A stretch of 64,000 nucleotides of DNA from Sinorhizobium sp. B11 (GTDB lineage: Bacteria > Pseudomonadota > Alphaproteobacteria > Rhizobiales > Rhizobiaceae). Of the stretch, positions 17,602 to 26,489 are shown piece after piece. The notes beneath the pieces are model-generated. The model saw only the letters and a list, made by a program, of their open reading frames with translations. It was not told the origin of the DNA and made no database searches. The translations under genes were made by a program, and so were the position numbers. The stretch covers positions 1,612,001 to 1,676,000 of the forward strand of contig CP091033.1 in the NCBI GenBank assembly GCA_039725955.1, given 5' to 3'. Position 1 is the first letter of the stretch; each line of letters begins with the position of its first letter.

Positions 17602-18317
17602 CATCGAAATCTCTCTCGGGCGGCACCATCGCCACATTGCCGCGGCATAGGCTGCTCGGCGAGTTTTCACTCTGGTCCGCAGATCTTGCCAATATGGAAC
17701 GCGACCTTCACCGCATCGAACCCTATGTCGATCTCCACCATATCGACGTTGCCGACGCGCGCTTCACACCCGGCTTCCTGTTCTTTCCCGATTTCGTCGC
17801 CCGCATCGCCAAGCTGACGGCAAAACCGATCCATGTGCATCTGATGGTCGAGGCCGAGATTGTGGAGGAGCAGACACGCCAGTTCATCGAAGCGGGCGCC
17901 GATCTCGTCAGCGTTCATGCCGAGAACGGTGAAGCAGGCTTGCGCGCAGTAGCACTCGCAAAAGAGCTTGGAGCCGAAGCCGGCGTCGTTCTGCGGCTGG
18001 AAACTCCGGTCAGCGAGGCAGAACCGTTCCTTACCGAGGTCGCTTTCTTCACGCTGCTCGGAACCTCGATCGGCGTCAAGGGACAAAGCCTTTCGGATAA
18101 GGCCTGTGACCGGCTGCGCGAAGCCCGGTCGTTGATGAAGCGTGCCGGACGTGAAAAGGAGATCGTTCTTGCCGCGGATGGCGGCATCCGCGAACAGACC
18201 GTTCCAATGTTGCGGGCAGCAGGTGCGGAGACGGTCGTGCTCGGATCACTGGCGTTCGGCGATAAGGATCTGCCAGGGCGTATCGCCTGGCTGCACGCTT
18301 TGGAGACTCAGCCCTGA
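17598..18317 (+). CDS. Ribulose-phosphate 3-epimerase-family protein
   Basis: A 239-residue TIM-barrel epimerase of the RPE family. Metal- and substrate-binding motifs are present: LHHIDVADARF (H and D ligands), IHVHLMVE, GVVLRLETPVSEAEPFL in the phosphate loop region, and AADGGIREQTVP with the second catalytic aspartate. The DVAD form differs from the usual DxMDG, so the substrate may not be ribulose 5-phosphate; allulose 6-phosphate epimerases and other members show such variation. It overlaps the hydrolase gene by four bases and the kinase gene by one. Confidence 0.87.
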   Translation: MTSKSLSGGTIATLPRHRLLGEFSLWSADLANMERDLHRIEPYVDLHHIDVADARFTPGFLFFPDFVARIAKLTAKPIHVHLMVEAEIVEEQTRQFIEAGADLVSVHAENGEAGLRAVALAKELGAEAGVVLRLETPVSEAEPFLTEVAFFTLLGTSIGVKGQSLSDKACDRLREARSLMKRAGREKEIVLAADGGIREQTVPMLRAAGAETVVLGSLAFGDKDLPGRIAWLHALETQP

Positions 18318-19261
18318 TGAGCAAGATTGCGCTTGCATTCGATCTGGGTGGAACGGAGTTGCGCGCCGCATTGGTTGACGACGGCGGCAAATTGCTGGCG
18401 TTCGCGTCCGTGCCGACGCGCGCGAGGGATGGCCCGAATGCAGTCATCGAGCAGATCGCGATGCTTGCCGAGAAAACCTGTTCGGAAATTCCCGACGCCA
18501 GGCCGCTCGGTGTCGGCATCGGAGCACCTGGTCCGCTCGATCCGGTCTTAGGCATTCTCACCGCGCCGCCGACCCTCTCGGGCTGGCGTGAGGTACCCCT
18601 TGCGCGTCTTCTTCAGGACCGCTTGAAACTTCCTGTGCGACTGGAGAACGATGCGAACGCCGCCGCTCTCGGCGAATGGCGTTTCGGTGCCGGCCGCGGC
18701 GCAGCCTCGCTGGTGTTCGTCACCGTGTCCACCGGTATCGGCGGTGGGGTGATCTCCGATGGCCGGATCATGCATGGGCGCCGCGGGCTCGCAGGCGAAA
18801 TCGGCCACATGACTATCACGAGCGAAGGCGAACGATGCCTCTGCGGAGCGGTGGGCTGCTTCGAGGCGGTGGCGTCGGGTACTGCCCTCGGCCGGCGTGC
18901 GACGGCTCTGACAAAACCCGGCGACGGCTCGGCGCTGCGAACACTGTCCGATGATGGCGAAGTGACAGGCCGACACGTTGTGGAGGCGGCACGCGCGGGT
19001 GACGAAGCAGCCCTTGCACTGATCGAGAGGGAAGCCCGCTGGCTGGGCATCGGCTTTACCAACCTGCTGCATCTCTACTCGCCCGACATGATCGTCATGG
19101 GCGGCGGAATATCTCACGGCCATGATCTGCTACGCGACAGAATCGAGGCCACCATGCGGGAGCGCGCAATGCCTGCCTATCGCGACGTGCCGGTCGTGCC
19201 GGCACAACTCGCAAGGCATGCCGGACTGATCGGCGCCGCAAGCTTGATTTTTCTCAGCTGA
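18317..19261 (+). CDS. ROK-family sugar kinase
   Basis: A 314-residue cytoplasmic kinase. The N-terminal ATP-binding motif is AFDLGGTELRAALVD, the substrate motif is LENDANAAALGEWRFGAG with the catalytic aspartate, and GTGIGGG follows. The ROK zinc motif is complete (GHMTITSEGERCLCGAVGCFE, spanning about residues 154-174). Family members phosphorylate glucose, N-acetylmannosamine, allose and similar sugars. Next to an RPE-type epimerase, an allose-like route (kinase plus allulose-6-phosphate epimerase) is one possibility. It is the last gene of the operon, and its stop lies 19 bases from the IS element. Confidence 0.9.
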   Translation: MSKIALAFDLGGTELRAALVDDGGKLLAFASVPTRARDGPNAVIEQIAMLAEKTCSEIPDARPLGVGIGAPGPLDPVLGILTAPPTLSGWREVPLARLLQDRLKLPVRLENDANAAALGEWRFGAGRGAASLVFVTVSTGIGGGVISDGRIMHGRRGLAGEIGHMTITSEGERCLCGAVGCFEAVASGTALGRRATALTKPGDGSALRTLSDDGEVTGRHVVEAARAGDEAALALIEREARWLGIGFTNLLHLYSPDMIVMGGGISHGHDLLRDRIEATMRERAMPAYRDVPVVPAQLARHAGLIGAASLIFLS

Positions 19262-19280
19262 GGGAGGTTGGAAATCTCTA

Positions 19281-20079
19281 GGCCGTGGTGACAACTTAAC
19301 TATTTGAGCCAAAGCATGATGCTTGCCAGCTTGATGAAGCCGAGGAAATTGGCTGCGAGTTTGTCATGGCGTGTGGCGAGGCGTCGCCATTGTTTGAGCT
19401 TGGCGAAGAAACTCTCGATGCCCCAGCGCTGCTTGTAGGCCTGATCGAGGATGATGTCATGTAGGCTGTCGGCATCATAGGCGCGGTCGGCGAGCACCTG
19501 TTTGTGCTGGCAGTCCCCGAACGAGGTCGCAAGCCGGAGCCATGTGGTTCTGCTGTCCTGGGCCGAGATGGAAACGAACCGGCAGCCCGAGGGCATCCAC
19601 TACAGCATGGATTTTGCTGCCAAATCCGCCACGGGAGCTGCCGAGAGCCTGGGCTTGCGGTCCCCCTTTTGCGGCGTCCGCCAGCCGCTTGCGCCTGCGC
19701 TCGGATCACGGTGGCATCGATGGACAGCCATTCCATATCCGGATCGGCAGCCACCGCTTCGAATATCCAGTCGAAGACGCCTTGATCGATCCAGCGGTAG
19801 TAACGTCGTTTGACCGTTTGATACGGGCCGAGGCGATCTTCGGGCAGGTCGCGCCAACGCGCACCGGAGCGGGCCAGCCACAAGATCGCATCGAAGAACC
19901 GCCGTCCGTCGCTGCGTGGACCCCGCCTGTCTTTGCGACCGCCAAGCACGAACGGCTTCAACCGCTCCCACTGATCATCCCGGACAACTTCACCTTCCAT
20001 CGCTGACCTCCAAAAGTCAGCGTTGAATCTGATTTGCTCCTCAAACGGCATCCCAAATCATTAATTTGTCACCACAGCC
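19281..20079 (-). mobile_element. IS5-family insertion sequence (IS427-like), 799 bases
   Basis: Imperfect terminal inverted repeats mark both ends. The left end begins GGCCGTGGTGACAACTTAA and the right end, read inward, GGCTGTGGTGACAAATTAA (17 of 19 identical). A TA dinucleotide flanks each end (19279-19280 and 20080-20081), as expected for a two-base target duplication. The inside encodes a broken IS5-type transposase on the minus strand. The element sits between the convergent ROK kinase and amidohydrolase genes and leaves both reading frames intact. Confidence 0.88.
19300..20000 (-). pseudogene. IS5-family transposase, three frames
   Basis: The protein starts at 20000 with a GGAGGTCAGCG ribosome site and reads DDQWERLKPFVLGGRK and later WLSIDATVIRA, the first catalytic aspartate region of IS5 transposases. 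At an A4G5 run (19662-19670) homology moves to a second frame (GGPQAQALGSSRGGFGSKIH and on to PVRFHLG). Near 19515 it moves again to a third frame (VLADRAYDADSLHD and later FFAKLKQWRRLATRHDK, which holds the last catalytic region). The first shift may be a frameshift signal, although it needs +1 or -2. The second looks like an indel, so this copy is probably inactive. Confidence 0.82.
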
Positions 20080-21521
20080 TAGAACAGTGCCGCTGCGATC
20101 TCGGCCTTGTCGAGCAGATGGTCGCGGCTCGACTCCAGCCTCGCCCGGAGTGCCGCAATATCATGACCGAGAAGCTTGCCCTGCCATTTACGGACCCTGC
20201 CTGCACATAGGACGGTCGAGACATTCGAGCGCTCCATCAGGGTCACCACGGCGCCAGGGACGTTGTTCAGCGGAGCAACGTTGATGGCGGTGGCGTCAAG
20301 AAGGATGATGTCAGCTTCTTTACCGGGCGTCAGGGTACCCGTCTTATGGTCGAGCTTCAGTCCGCGCGCGCCTTCGATTGTCGCGAAGCGGATGACATCC
20401 ATGGCCGACAGAAGCTTCGGATAATCTTCACCACGAAGAGCCTGATCATTTGCCAGCATACGCTGCAAAGTAATTGCCGAGCGCATCTGCGTGAACATGT
20501 CGGCAGTCATGGTGCATTCGACATCGGTCGACAGCGACGGCTGAAGGCCGAGATCGAGTGCCTGCTGCAGCGGCGGATTGCCATGGCGCATCTGCATCTC
20601 AATCGGCACCGACAGTGAAATATGTGAACCGGCATCGGCTGCACGCTTCCACGCCATGTCGCTCATGCCGGTCATATGAATGAAGATATTGTCGGGCCCG
20701 AACCGGCCAGCTTCAGCCAATTGATCGAAGACCGGCCGCATGCCGAAAGTCCCGACGACATGCAGTGCAATCGGAATGCCGAGTTCACGCCCAAGCGTCC
20801 AGGCATCCTCGTAGAAAGGCAGGTAAATCTCGCCGCCCATGACCATCGTCAGTAACTGGTCGTCACTCGAAAAATGTTCGGCTTTGATGCGGCGCGCATC
20901 CCCTGGGTATTTTGATGCATCCCCCCAGCCTTCGAAATAGCCGAAGACGGCACGCCGCCCTGCGTCGCGCAGTGCCGCGATGGCGGCATCCGAATGGTCA
21001 GGCGAATGATGGATCTGGCTGACATCCATTACAGTCGTCACGCCGGCATCGATCTGCGACAGGCCACCGAACAATTCGGAAATATAGACATCTTCGGGCC
21101 GGTAGAGGACGGAGAACTTTTGCAGGATCCATTCATAGTAATTTGCCGCACTCTCCGGCCGCCCGTCATTGATCAGGATCGCGTCGGCAAGCAGGCTTCG
21201 AAGCGCGGTCTCGAATTGATGGTGGTGGGTATCGATAAAACCCGGCATGACCACCATGCCCGACGCATCGATGACAGCGGCTTCAGGCGCGTCGATCGCC
21301 TCGGCGATCTCGACGATCCGCGAACCACGGACCAAGACATCGCCTTTTCTAAAATTGCCGATCGCTGCATCCATCGAAAGGACCGCGCCCCCGCGAATGA
21401 GCGTCAAGCGATCGGCCTCGCCGATGCCGGCGGGCATGTCTGCCGATACGGCGCTTGCCCTGTTTGCGCCGCTCCCGAGTTCGGCCGGCGCGTGCGTCCG
21501 GTTACCACAGAACTTGCACAT
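20079..21521 (-). CDS. Amidohydrolase, ATZ/TRZ type
   Basis: A 480-residue metal-dependent hydrolase. The metal motif is [17 protein letters not shown] (about residue 92), followed by [17 protein letters not shown] and LSTDVECTM with the catalytic aspartate. The C-terminal composite domain ends [14 protein letters not shown]. These features fit the ATZ/TRZ and cytosine-deaminase-like branch that removes amino or chloro groups from rings or hydrolyses amides. The start at 21521 has a GGAGGAAAA ribosome site and leaves an extra N-terminus of about 40 residues beginning [10 protein letters not shown]. The IS element sits directly on its TAG stop, and the stop is kept. It leads into the dioxygenase genes of the same strand. 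Confidence 0.87.
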   Translation of the reverse strand: MCKFCGNRTHAPAELGSGANRASAVSADMPAGIGEADRLTLIRGGAVLSMDAAIGNFRKGDVLVRGSRIVEIAEAIDAPEAAVIDASGMVVMPGFIDTHHHQFETALRSLLADAILINDGRPESAANYYEWILQKFSVLYRPEDVYISELFGGLSQIDAGVTTVMDVSQIHHSPDHSDAAIAALRDAGRRAVFGYFEGWGDASKYPGDARRIKAEHFSSDDQLLTMVMGGEIYLPFYEDAWTLGRELGIPIALHVVGTFGMRPVFDQLAEAGRFGPDNIFIHMTGMSDMAWKRAADAGSHISLSVPIEMQMRHGNPPLQQALDLGLQPSLSTDVECTMTADMFTQMRSAITLQRMLANDQALRGEDYPKLLSAMDVIRFATIEGARGLKLDHKTGTLTPGKEADIILLDATAINVAPLNNVPGAVVTLMERSNVSTVLCAGRVRKWQGKLLGHDIAALRARLESSRDHLLDKAEIAAALF

Positions 21522-21594
21522 GGTTTTCCTCCACAATCCGATCCAGATAGCTTCCTTCGCCCAGGGCGCCGAAAGGTCGTTCAAAACGAAGTCT

Positions 21595-21978
21595 TCAGCG
21601 TGCAGCAGCCTGCCATAGCGCGACGGACGGATAATCCTTGCCTGTCCAGTGCTGCAACTTCTCAGCGAATTCCCGCTGGAAAGACAGCGGACCGTTCTTT
21701 GTCATGTAGTCCTCGTCGTAGATGGCAATGAAGATCGTCAACGACAGGAAGAAATGCGCACCCATTTCGAAGAGCGTGACATAGTCGTGCTTGATCAGCG
21801 CTTCGCGCTCGGCATCCGTCAGGAAATTGACGGTGGAGATTTCCGCATCGTTGAGCTTCGGGCCGATCGACTGCTCCCAGCTGGCGACCAGCGAGCGCGG
21901 ATCGTCCTTATATCGGCGCAGCAGGTCGGGATCGCGATCGACGGTGAAGAGGAACTTGTTCACATAATACTTGCTCAT
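21595..21978 (-). CDS. Extradiol dioxygenase small subunit, LigA-like
   Basis: A 127-residue protein resembling the alpha subunit of protocatechuate 4,5-dioxygenase (LigA). The all-helical pattern and the segment [20 protein letters not shown] followed by [14 protein letters not shown] are typical of that subunit, which caps the active site of the large subunit. It overlaps the large-subunit gene by four bases, as expected for an obligate complex. It is cytoplasmic. The substrate is not fixed by this subunit. Confidence 0.85.
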   Translation of the reverse strand: MSKYYVNKFLFTVDRDPDLLRRYKDDPRSLVASWEQSIGPKLNDAEISTVNFLTDAEREALIKHDYVTLFEMGAHFFLSLTIFIAIYDEDYMTKNGPLSFQREFAEKLQHWTGKDYPSVALWQAAAR

Positions 21979-22835
21979 GCTGCAGCTCCCTCGGGATACC
22001 AGGTGAAATAGGCCTCCATGGTGTGGAAGAGATCGAGATTGTCGTGATAGGCGGTCGGGATCGGCCCGGCGATGCCCATCATCAGGATCAGGTCCATGAA
22101 GCCATGGGTGGCGTTGCCGCTTCTCGTCATGCTGTCATGCGTGACGTTTTCGAGGATCGCTTCGATGTTGCCGGTCGACAGCCATTCGATCGCCTTGCGG
22201 TCGAACTCCGGGTCGGGACCAGTTTCCTTGAACTGGCGCGGACCGCCAAGCTCCAGCGAAAGATGCCCGCTGCCGACGGCGGCGATACGCTGATCTGAGG
22301 GATACTCGTCTATGATCTCTCGAATGGCGCGGCCAAGATCCCAGAAGCGTTTCGGCGAGGGCAGCGGCGGCACGAAGATATTGGTGTAGATCGGTACGAC
22401 CGGCAGGTCGGCATCCGGCCGGGTGGTGATGATCGGGCAGATGATCGAATGATCGAGCTTCAGCTCATGGCTGAAGGCGAAGTCGAAGCCGCGGTCCATC
22501 AGACGCTGGTGCATGAAGTTCGACAGTTCCTCATGGCCCTCAAGCACATATTTCGGAATGCCGAATTCACGCTCCTCATTGTAGAACGTGGCGTCGTAGC
22601 GCGGTGCCTTTCCGATCAGGAAGGTCGGGTAGTTGTCGAGGAAGAACTGGTGGAAATGGTCGGCGCCAACCATGACCAGGATATCGGGCTTCGCACGAGT
22701 GAGCGTCTCGCGATAGGCCTCGATCTTGCGCTTCCATTCCGGCGCCTGCGGCATCTGCTGCTCGGGCGGTGCCGTCGTCGCTTTCAGGTAAAAGGGATGG
22801 TGGGTGGTCGCAAGGACCGCTGCCAGGGTTGCCAT
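21975..22835 (-). CDS. Extradiol dioxygenase catalytic subunit, LigB-like
   Basis: A 286-residue class III extradiol ring-cleavage dioxygenase. Likely iron ligands are in ATTHHPFYL (His12/13) and VGADHFHQFF (His60/62), and the probable acid-base histidine is in GSGHLSLELGG (His191). In LigB the third ligand is a glutamate near residue 242, in a glutamate-containing segment. Here that stretch reads SGNATHGFMDLI and there is no glutamate between residues 230 and 273, so the iron site may differ or Asp248 may substitute. It would open a catechol-like or hydroxylated ring. The genes around it do not match the canonical protocatechuate 4,5-pathway. Confidence 0.85.
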   Translation of the reverse strand: MATLAAVLATTHHPFYLKATTAPPEQQMPQAPEWKRKIEAYRETLTRAKPDILVMVGADHFHQFFLDNYPTFLIGKAPRYDATFYNEEREFGIPKYVLEGHEELSNFMHQRLMDRGFDFAFSHELKLDHSIICPIITTRPDADLPVVPIYTNIFVPPLPSPKRFWDLGRAIREIIDEYPSDQRIAAVGSGHLSLELGGPRQFKETGPDPEFDRKAIEWLSTGNIEAILENVTHDSMTRSGNATHGFMDLILMMGIAGPIPTAYHDNLDLFHTMEAYFTWYPEGAAA

Positions 22836-22872
22836 GTCTCTCCTCCGAATATCGCTTGTCCATTAAGCCGTT

Positions 22873-24063
22873 TTATTGCGCCGCTGCCACCGGTTCCGTT
22901 TCGCGGTTCAGTTCCGGCCAGGCACCGGGATTGCCTTTGAGCGCCGCGCGGATTTCCTCGCTGTGCTGGTCGACGACGGGCGCGGCCCGCACGGTCGTGG
23001 CGTGCTTGCCGTCGAAGGAAAAAGCCGGCCGCACTGTCCGCTCGGCACCTTCGATGCGTCCTGCGACCGGAACGAACATGTTGAGATGCTGGGCCTGCGG
23101 ATCGCCGATAACGTCGGGGATTGAGTTGATCGGCGCAAAGGGCACGTCGAAGCCGGAGAAACGCTCCACCCATTCGGCCCGCGTCCTCGTTGCGAAGATC
23201 GCATTCAGCTCGGCATTCAGCGCTTCATAATTGTCGATGCGTTTCAGGCGTTGCGAAAAGCGTTCGTCTTTGGCCAGTTCCTGCCCGCCGATCGCCTCCA
23301 CCAGCGCATCCCAGAACTTGTCGAGCGAAGAGAGATGGAAGGCGAAGAGCTTTCCGTCCTTGCAACGGACGATATAGGCCTGCGCGAGCCGCGGACGGTC
23401 GACGCCGCTCGGTTCTTCGCCGAGCGCGAAATAGCCCATGTAGGGTTCGACGGCAAAATGCATCATTGCCTCGATCATCGAAATGTCGATGCGCTTGCCC
23501 TTGCCGGTTCGACCGCGCTCGACGAGGGCTGCGGAGATGCCGAGCGAGGCATAGATGCCGGTGATGGCGTCGGCGAGCGCCGGCCCTATGAAGCGCGGCT
23601 GCTCGGGATCGATGGAGACACTCAGGAACCCGCTAACGGCCTGGGCGACGGAATCATAGACCGGCCGCTGCGCGTATGGACCGTCGGGCCCGAAGCCGCT
23701 GATCGAGCAATAGATGAGTTTCGGATTGATCTTCGACAGCGTCTCGTAATCCGCGCCGATACGGGCGGCAGCGCCTGGGCGGAAGTTCTGGATATAGACA
23801 TCCGCCTGGGCGATCAGCTGATAGAAGACTTCGCGATCCGCGTCGCTTTTCAGATCCAGCCCAATCGCACGCTTGTTACGGTTATAGGCCTGGAAATGCG
23901 CGCTGTAGAAGCCGGTCTTGAAGCTGCGATAGGGGTCGCCGTTACCTGCGGATTCAATTTTGATCACGTCAGCGCCGAGATCGGCGAGCATCATGCCTGC
24001 GCAGGGCCCGGTGATGAACGTGCCCTGTTCGACGACACGGATTTGGTTCAAAGCAGTCAGCAT
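22873..24063 (-). CDS. Type III CoA-transferase, CaiB/BaiF family
   Basis: A 396-residue family III CoA-transferase (formyl-CoA transferase, CaiB and related). The N-terminus shows VVEQGTFITGPCAGMMLADLGADVIKIES, holding the CoA-binding region. The catalytic aspartate is expected in the ADVYIQNFRPGAA region or just after it. YCSISGFGPDGPYAQRPVYD is the family's signature stretch. These enzymes move CoA between carboxylic acids. Because the next gene encodes a citryl-CoA-lyase-like protein, the likely job is to activate a carboxylic intermediate as a CoA thioester for cleavage. Confidence 0.9.
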   Translation of the reverse strand: MLTALNQIRVVEQGTFITGPCAGMMLADLGADVIKIESAGNGDPYRSFKTGFYSAHFQAYNRNKRAIGLDLKSDADREVFYQLIAQADVYIQNFRPGAAARIGADYETLSKINPKLIYCSISGFGPDGPYAQRPVYDSVAQAVSGFLSVSIDPEQPRFIGPALADAITGIYASLGISAALVERGRTGKGKRIDISMIEAMMHFAVEPYMGYFALGEEPSGVDRPRLAQAYIVRCKDGKLFAFHLSSLDKFWDALVEAIGGQELAKDERFSQRLKRIDNYEALNAELNAIFATRTRAEWVERFSGFDVPFAPINSIPDVIGDPQAQHLNMFVPVAGRIEGAERTVRPAFSFDGKHATTVRAAPVVDQHSEEIRAALKGNPGAWPELNRETEPVAAAQ

Positions 24064-24072
24064 TTCCGGATC

Positions 24073-24885
24073 CTAATTCTCGTTCGCAACGAAACCCTCG
24101 GGCGCGGGACCGTCATAGTCGATGGCGCCGGCGGCAGCGTGGGACATGATGAAGCCAATCGGACGGGTCTGCTCTTCGAGCAGATGCCCGATAAGCCCGG
24201 CTGTTCGGGCGAGAAGCGGCACGCCCTTCAGCGCAAGAAGTGGATAACCGGCATCGAGCAGCACGCATGGGATGGCGCTCGATACGTTCATCACCAACGA
24301 CTTACCGATGATATCGGGAATGAGTTTCTCGACCGTCTTGGCGATCTCGCAATGTATGCCGGCGAGGCCGAGATCCCGGGCGATCTCAAGCAGCCGCTCG
24401 GCGCGGGGATCATGCCCCTTGTGCAGCGGATGGCCGTAGCCGGGCACCGGCTTCTTGTCTTCCCTGTAGCGCCGCAGCAGCTTTTCGGCCGCAGCCTCGG
24501 TGGAACTACCGGTTGCTTCCCTTTCCTGGCGCACGTCGCGAAAGAAGGCACCGGCCGATTCAGAAGCACCCAGGATCACCGAACCGCAGCCGAGAAGACC
24601 GGCGGCGACCGCTCCCTGAACGGCTTCCGGAGAGGCGGCGAGCGTCATTCGGGCCGCCTGCACGCTCGGGACGAGACCATGTTCGGCGATTGCCACGAGC
24701 GTGGCATCCAGCATGCGGCGCTGCCTTTCGTCCGGCAGCGAACCGGCGACGAGCAGCCAGGTATAGTCGGTGAAGGAAATGGAGCCGACGAGGTCTTCCA
24801 CGAGGTCGTGGCCCCGGACAATGATCGTCTCCGGGTTCGAGGTGCAGATCGCCTGATAGGGCTGTGATTGCTTTCCGATTTTCAT
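24073..24885 (-). CDS. Citryl-CoA lyase-like protein, citrate synthase fold
   Basis: A 270-residue protein with the citrate synthase fold but well short of the usual 370-430 residues, as in citryl-CoA lyases. Recognisable family motifs are VPGYGHPLHKGHDPRAERLL, with the conserved histidine, and the C-terminal ALKGVPLLARTAGLIGHLLEE followed by RPIGF. Citryl-CoA lyase splits citryl-CoA into acetyl-CoA and oxaloacetate. Beside a CoA-transferase and a ring-cleaving dioxygenase it may split a CoA thioester of a citrate- or citramalate-like ring-cleavage product. It lies 9 bases upstream of the CoA-transferase gene. Confidence 0.85.
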   Translation of the reverse strand: MKIGKQSQPYQAICTSNPETIIVRGHDLVEDLVGSISFTDYTWLLVAGSLPDERQRRMLDATLVAIAEHGLVPSVQAARMTLAASPEAVQGAVAAGLLGCGSVILGASESAGAFFRDVRQEREATGSSTEAAAEKLLRRYREDKKPVPGYGHPLHKGHDPRAERLLEIARDLGLAGIHCEIAKTVEKLIPDIIGKSLVMNVSSAIPCVLLDAGYPLLALKGVPLLARTAGLIGHLLEEQTRPIGFIMSHAAAGAIDYDGPAPEGFVANEN

Positions 24886-24912
24886 GCTGAAGTCCTTGGG
24901 TTGGTTCCCGTG

Positions 24913-25488
24913 TCAGGCGGCAGCGCTCTTCGCCGAAACGAAGCGGCTGACCCAGAGATCGAACTGATCCATGTAGAGCTGCAGGAAACGGCGGGTTTCC
25001 TCGTTCGTCACCTCGCCCTCAGGCGTGATGAGATCAGGGTAGAGATGAATGAAGGCCTCGGGCTGTCCCATGACGGCAACGTCGAGACAACCTAGAATGG
25101 CGCGCAGGTGCTGCTGGGCGGCGGCGGTTCCGATGCGTCCGTAAGAAGCGCCGGCGATTGCGCCCGGCTTGCCCGTCCAGACACTGGAATCCCGGGGCCG
25201 TGAGGCCCAGTCGAGGGCATTTTTCAGCATGGCCGAAATGGAGCGATTATGCTCGGGCGTCACGAAAAGCAGCGCATCGGCGCGCTTGATCTGGCTCTTC
25301 AGCCGCTCGACCTGCGAGGGTGTGCCGGCATCCAGAACCTCCTGGTCGAAGATCGGCAAGTCGCGGATCGTTACCCAATCGAACTCGACGTCGGGCTCGG
25401 CAAGCCTTGTCATCGCAAGGGCGAGCAGTCGGTTGAGGGAGGCAGCCCGTGCACTGCCGACAATAAGGGCGACTTTCAATCGCGTCAT
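24913..25488 (-). CDS. NAD(P)H-dependent FMN reductase
   Basis: A 191-residue flavodoxin-like reductase. The FMN phosphate loop is IVGSARAASLNRLLA (residues about 9-23), and the family's LLFVTPEHNRSISAMLKNALDW motif is complete. Proteins of this type reduce FMN or quinones with NAD(P)H. It is the first gene of the leftward run under the IclR-like palindromes. It may supply reduced flavin or keep an oxygen-sensitive iron enzyme reduced, but no flavin monooxygenase is encoded here, so its partner is unknown. Confidence 0.88.
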   Translation of the reverse strand: MTRLKVALIVGSARAASLNRLLALAMTRLAEPDVEFDWVTIRDLPIFDQEVLDAGTPSQVERLKSQIKRADALLFVTPEHNRSISAMLKNALDWASRPRDSSVWTGKPGAIAGASYGRIGTAAAQQHLRAILGCLDVAVMGQPEAFIHLYPDLITPEGEVTNEETRRFLQLYMDQFDLWVSRFVSAKSAAA

Positions 25489-25509
25489 AAGCTCCTCCCG
25501 AAGCCCTAT

Positions 25510-25543
25510 ATTCGTCTAGCGAATTTATATTCGTATAATGAAT
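25510..25543. promoter_or_regulatory. Tandem palindromes upstream of the dioxygenase operon
   Basis: ATTCGTCTAGCGAAT (25510-25524) and ATTCGTATAATGAAT (25529-25543) are tandem palindromes of the form ATTCG-N5-CGAAT, the second with one mismatch. They lie 22 and 41 bases before the FMN reductase start. The first is identical to a 15-base site on the far side of the IclR gene, so they are probable IclR operators. Confidence 0.65.
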
Positions 25544-25608
25544 TTCGAAAAAGGCAGGTGTCAAGCCCCGGCGTCGAGCCCTGTCAAAAAATACGGCTGG
25601 AGATTTGT

Positions 25609-26424
25609 TTAGCGCCCGGGTGCGGCGGTCGGCGCCAGCGAGTGCAGGAGCGCCGGGAAGCGGGTAAAAAGTTGCGAGAGCCGGTTGGCGGCCAGCCGCA
25701 TTTCCGGCAGCCGTTGAGCGATCAATTCATCCGGTGTGAGCCGCGGCGTATAGCCAGAACTGTTGATGGAACAGACGATACGGCCGGTACTGTCCTTCAC
25801 CGGCACCGCGATTGCCGTGATGCCGTAGTCGAGTTGGTCGACGGTGATCGAATAGCCTTTGTTGCGGGTCTCGACGAGAATATCGCGCAGTTCCGCTTCG
25901 TCGGTAATCGTATAGTCGGTGAGTTTGATCGGATTGTAAGCCTGAAAATAGCGCTCGATCTCGTCGTCCGGCAATGCTGCGAGCAAGACACGGCCCATCG
26001 ACGTTGCATAGGCAGGGTAGGTGACACCGAGGCTTGCATTGCGACGTACGCCACGGCTTTCAGACAGATGGGCGATATAGAGAACATTCGTACCATCGAG
26101 GACTGCCATGTTGGCCGCATCGCCGAACTGCGTTGTGATGCGATGAAGTTCGGGGGTAACCGCCTCCTCGACATTGAAGGCGTTCAAATAAGCGGAGCCG
26201 AGCGTCAGAATACGCGGGGCCAGCAGGAAATGTTTGTTGTGGCGACGAATGAAACCGAGCGCCTCCAATGTCAGCACATTGCGGCGGACGGTGGCAATCG
26301 ACATGCCGACCTTGCGCGACAGTTCCGCCAGCGTCATTTCCGGATCATGCCGATCGAAAGCTTCCAGAACGGACAGGCCCCTAGCCAGCGCCTCGACAAA
26401 TTCGGGCGAATTGCTGTCGATCAT
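25609..26424 (-). CDS. IclR-family transcriptional regulator
   Basis: A 271-residue regulator. An N-terminal winged helix (LAELSRKVGMSIATVRRNVLTLEALGFI) is followed by the IclR effector domain, with GVTYPAYATSMGRVLLAALPDDE and GITAIAVPVKDSTGRIVCSINSSG. The start at 26424 follows a GCAGGAGGATTCC ribosome site. It is placed between the dioxygenase operon (same strand, downstream) and the Liv-type importer (divergent). Matching palindromes lie on both sides. IclR proteins of aromatic pathways often activate with the pathway substrate; whether this one activates or represses cannot be told. Confidence 0.92.
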   Translation of the reverse strand: MIDSNSPEFVEALARGLSVLEAFDRHDPEMTLAELSRKVGMSIATVRRNVLTLEALGFIRRHNKHFLLAPRILTLGSAYLNAFNVEEAVTPELHRITTQFGDAANMAVLDGTNVLYIAHLSESRGVRRNASLGVTYPAYATSMGRVLLAALPDDEIERYFQAYNPIKLTDYTITDEAELRDILVETRNKGYSITVDQLDYGITAIAVPVKDSTGRIVCSINSSGYTPRLTPDELIAQRLPEMRLAANRLSQLFTRFPALLHSLAPTAAPGR

Positions 26425-26489
26425 CGGAATCCTCCTGCAGTTCCTATTTTCGTTCGCACACGGGATTGACAAGCGCAAGAGCTGCCGCC

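Noticed and set aside
20079..22835. Canonical protocatechuate 4,5-cleavage operon
   Set aside because: Only LigA- and LigB-like genes are present; the dehydrogenase, lactonase, hydratase and aldolase of that route are absent, and CoA enzymes stand in their place.
23251..24867. Long rightward open frame (538 codons) across the CoA-transferase and citryl-CoA-lyase genes
   Set aside because: It is antisense to two well-supported genes, has no recognisable domain and is a by-product of GC-rich codon use.
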